Shown here piece after piece: positions 60,275 to 64,000 of a DNA stretch of 64,000 nt. The stretch spans positions 1-64,000 of the forward strand of contig BLSF01000073.1 in the NCBI GenBank assembly GCA_012862575.1, written 5' to 3'. Below the pieces are notes generated by a model. That model searched no databases, had not been told where the DNA came from, and saw only the letters and a list, made by a program, of their open reading frames with translations. The first letter of the stretch is position 1; the number at the start of each line of letters is the position of its first letter. The translations under genes were made by a program, and so were the position numbers. The DNA is from Parietichytrium sp. I65-24A. Lineage: Eukaryota; Sar; Bigyra; Thraustochytrida; Thraustochytriidae.

Positions 60275-63166
60275 ATGGAGCGCGATACGGTGTTCGTGCG
60301 GGCACTCGCTCTGGAAACCACCTCGGATGATCTGGACACTGCGTTCTCCGAAGTCGGGCCAGTAAAGTCCGCGTTCGTAGTTGCTGAAAAGGATGGGCCC
60401 AACAAGGGCAAGAGCCGTGGATTCGGGTTCGTGCAGTTCGCCTTGGCGGAAGATGCCGAAGATGCCGTCAAGCAGCTGAATGGGAAGCAAATGCATGGAG
60501 CTAGTTGGCTCGTGGAGCTCGCGGAAGCCAAGGGCTTCAAGCGGAAGGATGTGAGCAAGGACGCCAGCAAGAGCACTGTAGAAAGTGTTATCGGAGGCGA
60601 CTCTCCTGCTCCCCGGAAAAAGCCTCCACAGACTGGGGTGCCTTCCCCGAAACGTGGCCGCGAGGCGACCAAAGATAGCACCATATTCGAGGAGATGGCG
60701 CGGGACTCGACCGTCACGAAGGGCGACGAGAAGGAAGATGCTGCGGATGTCAAAAAGACTGTGGACTTGCTAAGGGACTGCTCGGTGGTGTTTTACAACC
60801 TTCCTGAAGGCGCCACGGAAGCGCACCTCAGGAAGAAAGCTGGCAAGGCCGGCAAAGTGAACCTTGTGCAGATACCGTACAGCTCAGGAAAACCTAGCTT
60901 CCCGTTGGAGAAGAACTCTGGGCTCGTGGTGTTCACGAAGCGCACCTCCTCTGCAGGTGCTGTCAAGAAGCTTAACAATAAAATTTGGGATTTTGGGAAA
61001 GGCGGCGCCTTGGTGACCTGTAGACAAGTCAGCAAGGTCGCTCACAACAAAAAGTCCAAGGCCAGGTGCCGTCTTATTATCAGAAACTTGCCCTTCAACA
61101 TCAAGGAGTCCGACCTGATGGCTGAGTTTGGACAATTCGGCCCGCTCGTTCAAATCAAGATCGCCACCAAAGAAGACTCTGGCAAGAGGAAGCTAACAAA
61201 GGGGTTCGCTTTTGTGCACTTTGCCTGCCGCCCTGATGCCGAGCAGGCCCTAAGCAAGCTTAACGGCACCAAAATTGGGAACAGGACCATTGCTGTGGAT
61301 TGGGCCATGGAGAAGAAGGCCTACGACAATCTTCTCAAGTCCGACCAAGTTGATGGCGATGAGAATGATGATGATGCTGAGAAGAAGGAAGAAGACATTG
61401 GCGACGAGGATGTCAAGGACGAAGAGGAAGGGGACAATGATGATGAAAGTGACGACGACGTTGAGGAGGAGGAGGAAGGAAGTGATAACGATGATGACGA
61501 GGAAAGCGAAGAAGGCGCGGAGAGCAGTGATGATCAAGATGACGGCGACCACGGAGAAAGTGACGCCGAGGACGATGAAGGCGCCGACCATGACGATGAG
61601 TCAGAGTCAGAGGAGATGGACGTGTCGGACGATGATGAAAATGCTACTGCGAAAATCGTCCCGCAAGGGCCAGAAGAAATCAGCACCACACTGTTTGTTC
61701 GCAATATTCTCTTCGAGTCAACCGAGAATAATCTGTTCGAGTGCTTCAAAAAATTTGGTGGCGTGCGATACGTCAAGCTAACGAGAGGCCCCGATGGACG
61801 CAGTCGCGGCTCTGGCTTTGTCAATTTTTATAAGAGAGAAAGCTTGGACAGGGCTTTGGCTGAGGCCGAGCAGATTCCATTTCAGGCAGAGATGACCAAA
61901 AAAGGTGTGCCTGTGAATGACGTTGTCAAGGCAAAGCGCGAAAAGGGAGGCATGGGCATCAATTTAGACGGCCGTCCACTCTTCGTTTCACTAGCTATTG
62001 ACAAATCTCTCGCAAAGCAAATTACGGACGCATCGGAAGGCGAAAAGATCAAATCCGACAAGCGTCATATCTATCTGTCCCGAGAAGGAGCGATTCCGCC
62101 CGATAGTGATGTCGAGGTGCCAGCTGCTGACATGCGCAAGCGCGAGAGGGCCGAGAACGAAAAGAAAACCAAGCTTGCAAACCCTCTGTTTTTCGTCTCC
62201 CCAGTGCGCCTGTCGGTTCGCAACCTTTTTACGGGGAGCAAGGATGGAATGGAGAAGGCAGTAGAGGAAAAGGCTCTCATGTCAGCTTTTGTGAAAGCCG
62301 CCAACGCGGGCATGGAGCAGGGTGTGGTCTCCGACAACGAAGGCGACAAATCTCTTTTTCCATTCGCGTGGCCGTCCAAGCAACACTTGAAGAAACCCTC
62401 CGTCGTAGAAGCCAGAGTGTTGAGAGAAGCTAACCTGATCGAGGAGGCTGACCAAAATGATTCACGTAGAGGGGCCAAGAAGAAGAAGGCCCTGGGACCC
62501 TCCAAAGGCTTTGGGTTTGTGGAATTCAAGGAGCACGTGCATGCGCTTGCCGCTCTTCGCGTGCTCAACAACAACCCTGCGTACGCATATCTTGCAGCTG
62601 GCGGCTCGAAGGCGATGAAGAAGCCTGCCGGCGAACGCTCTCGCCTCATCGTCGAGTTTGCAGTGGAAAACGCTGCCAAAATTCGCCAACGCCAGGCACG
62701 CTTAGACAGCGCTCGAAGCAAGCAAAAGCTGTCCAACAACGCTGCCAAAGCCATGGAGTTTGCGAAGGAGCAGCTCAGAGGGAAAGGTCAAATCGAGCTA
62801 GGTCGCAAATTGGCTAGAGCTGAAAAGTGGAAAAACAAAAAGGAAGCCAGGGCGTCCACAGACCCTCGCGAAAACCGCATTCAGCGCAAGGATGGCGACT
62901 CTAAGGGCGTTTCCCGGAAACGCCCAAGATCGGAGGCAGACTCTGGTCGCTCAAAAGCCAAGGATGAGAAGAAGCGCGAGAAAGGAGACCAGGGTAGCAA
63001 GCCAGCAAAGAAGCAGAGAAAGGAGAAGAAGGAGAAGAAGGAAAAGGTGAAAGAGCCTCGTGCAGCTCCAAGCAAGGCGCTCGTGGAGCAGTACAAAAAC
63101 TCTTTGTTTTTCGATAATGATGCCAAGTCCACTGAGCAAACCCGCAAACGGTGGTTCGATGTCTAA
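60275..63166 (+). CDS. RBM28: RBM28/Nop4-type nucleolar RNA-binding protein, 963 aa
   Basis: Start taken at ATG 60275 (MERDTVFVRALALETT); the longer frame upstream lacks an ATG. RRM1 (about 5-85, RNP1 RGFGFVQF), RRM2 (about 165-255, VVFYNLPEGATEAHL), RRM3 (about 262-345, RLIIRNLPFNIKESD and KGFAFVHF), a long Asp/Glu-rich linker (about 365-460), RRM4 (about 468-560, TLFVRNILFESTENN) and a split RRM5 (about 635-800, with KGFGFVEF near 743). The tail is Lys-rich. This order matches human RBM28 and yeast Nop4, which act in early 60S ribosome assembly in the nucleolus. Confidence 0.9.
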   Translation: MERDTVFVRALALETTSDDLDTAFSEVGPVKSAFVVAEKDGPNKGKSRGFGFVQFALAEDAEDAVKQLNGKQMHGASWLVELAEAKGFKRKDVSKDASKSTVESVIGGDSPAPRKKPPQTGVPSPKRGREATKDSTIFEEMARDSTVTKGDEKEDAADVKKTVDLLRDCSVVFYNLPEGATEAHLRKKAGKAGKVNLVQIPYSSGKPSFPLEKNSGLVVFTKRTSSAGAVKKLNNKIWDFGKGGALVTCRQVSKVAHNKKSKARCRLIIRNLPFNIKESDLMAEFGQFGPLVQIKIATKEDSGKRKLTKGFAFVHFACRPDAEQALSKLNGTKIGNRTIAVDWAMEKKAYDNLLKSDQVDGDENDDDAEKKEEDIGDEDVKDEEEGDNDDESDDDVEEEEEGSDNDDDEESEEGAESSDDQDDGDHGESDAEDDEGADHDDESESEEMDVSDDDENATAKIVPQGPEEISTTLFVRNILFESTENNLFECFKKFGGVRYVKLTRGPDGRSRGSGFVNFYKRESLDRALAEAEQIPFQAEMTKKGVPVNDVVKAKREKGGMGINLDGRPLFVSLAIDKSLAKQITDASEGEKIKSDKRHIYLSREGAIPPDSDVEVPAADMRKRERAENEKKTKLANPLFFVSPVRLSVRNLFTGSKDGMEKAVEEKALMSAFVKAANAGMEQGVVSDNEGDKSLFPFAWPSKQHLKKPSVVEARVLREANLIEEADQNDSRRGAKKKKALGPSKGFGFVEFKEHVHALAALRVLNNNPAYAYLAAGGSKAMKKPAGERSRLIVEFAVENAAKIRQRQARLDSARSKQKLSNNAAKAMEFAKEQLRGKGQIELGRKLARAEKWKNKKEARASTDPRENRIQRKDGDSKGVSRKRPRSEADSGRSKAKDEKKREKGDQGSKPAKKQRKEKKEKKEKVKEPRAAPSKALVEQYKNSLFFDNDAKSTEQTRKRWFDV

Positions 63167-63411
63167 ATGCAAACCGTGTTCACAACTTTCCATTTCAAAA
63201 ACTGTGCCTGATCAAAAATGTCTTTCTTTTTTCCTTTTTCTCTCAATTGGAAACCACTGAGGAAACTTCCCACGTGGCCTGTTGAGTATTCGCAGCTTAG
63301 AAAAAAGAAAAGGAAAATCTGCAACTGTACGATGCACGAGATTTGATTGGAGAACAAGAAAGAAGCCAACTACAGATACGTAATTCTCGGAAGCGCATAT
63401 AAATATATTTG

Positions 63412-64000
63412 CTAAGCGTATTGGATACCTCTCTCGCCACGGAGAGGCTCGGTTTCTTCCTTGTTGAACTCCCGGTCCTTCTTCTTTTCTGCCTTTTCAG
63501 AAGCGCCACGCACAATGCTGTACGTCGACCAACAAATGAAGAAAGTGATGATTGCAAGAAGCAGCGAGAACGCGGCCCCAATGCAGTACCACACCCTCGC
63601 GACATCTTCGTCCGGGAGCGAACCTGGTTCCAGGGACAGGTAGTACGCTGTAAAGCCACCGTCCCAGGTGAATGGGCGAATGTAGATGTAGCAATAGTAC
63701 ACGGTCCAGGCAAGAATAATCAATTGGGCACTGCACAAAGCGAGAATCCGTCAGGGCCCAACGAGCCATCGCACATAGCGCCGCATTTTTCAAACAACAC
63801 GGTTTCAAACGTACCAAATATACACCGAAAGAAGAAGGTTGGCGGCCCAGCGCGTGGCAAAGCACCATCCGAGGCATTCCCTGACGCAGACGAGTAGCAT
63901 GCCGACGATTGCGACCACGCAAACGAACACGAAGAACGCGATTCCCGAGGGAAGCTCTTTGCTAGCATGCTTTGAATTGAACAGCCTGTCCACAGCCAGC
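63412..64000 (-). CDS. C-terminal part of a multi-span membrane protein, two exons
   Basis: Exon 63815-64000 runs off the window; exon 63412-63730 ends at TAG. They join across an 84-nt intron (63731-63814) with donor GTACGT and acceptor TTTGTGCAG, the codon TG|T spanning the junction. The spliced peptide has at least three membrane spans: about GIAFFVFVCVVAIVGMLLV, then LLLSVYICAQLIILAWTVYY across the splice, and IGAAFSLLLAIITFFICW. A charged, Lys/Glu-rich C-terminal tail (EKAEKKKDREFNKEE) is probably cytosolic. The family is not recognised. It converges on the RBM28-like gene, 245 bp apart. Confidence 0.7.
63731..63814 (-). other. Spliceosomal intron, 84 nt
   Basis: Donor GTACGT and acceptor TTTGTGCAG on the minus strand; removal keeps the frame and restores a hydrophobic segment. 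Without splicing the upstream exon stops after two codons (W-Y-V-stop). It is the only intron in the window supported on both sides. Confidence 0.75.

Overview
This window is nuclear DNA from a protist with large, mostly uninterrupted genes and roomy intergenic stretches. Evidence for a eukaryote: spliceosomal-type intron boundaries (an 84-nt intron at 63731-63814), an ABCC transporter, a mitochondrial PDK-family kinase, an ER-associated (Herp-like) ubiquitin-like protein, an RBM28/Nop4 nucleolar protein, and no tRNA, rRNA or operon-like spacing. Coiled-coil/kinase/RING/IBR-like fusions, Roc-COR-TIR, PT-rich GPI-type stalk proteins and intron poverty fit a stramenopile, for instance a labyrinthulomycete. 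This lineage call is inference and cannot be settled from the sequence alone.

Layout. 1-2244 holds the 3'-truncated part of a kinase with RING- and IBR-like tails, cut at its 5' side by a single N. 2246-5549 is gene-poor, with local duplications and a possible decayed coding tract. 5550-11475 is a mosaic: a complete ARM-type repeat protein, a second copy of its 5' end, a telomere-like CCTAA tract, two copies of a 270-bp Cys-rich repeat, a TPR gene fragment and a broken GT25-like gene. Single Ns at 8644 and 10455 bound the middle piece.

11.5-37 kb is dominated by exported and membrane proteins: a GPI-type stalk protein, two Cys-rich type I membrane proteins (7 and 12 repeats), an ABCC transporter, a broken lectin-like secreted protein, a cupredoxin-DUF305 membrane protein and a FRO/FRE-type ferric reductase. 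The last two are divergently arranged and could act in surface copper/iron reduction (inference). 39.7-64 kb carries a twin-domain sulfotransferase-like protein, Herp-like protein, PDK, Roc-COR-TIR, an orphan 436-aa protein, a 431-aa ARM-like protein, RBM28/Nop4 and the 3' end of a multi-membrane-span gene with the one clear intron.

Intergenic DNA contains (AT)n arrays upstream of three genes, frequent GTAC palindromes, several minisatellites, and a 33-bp motif recurring at widely separated places on both strands.
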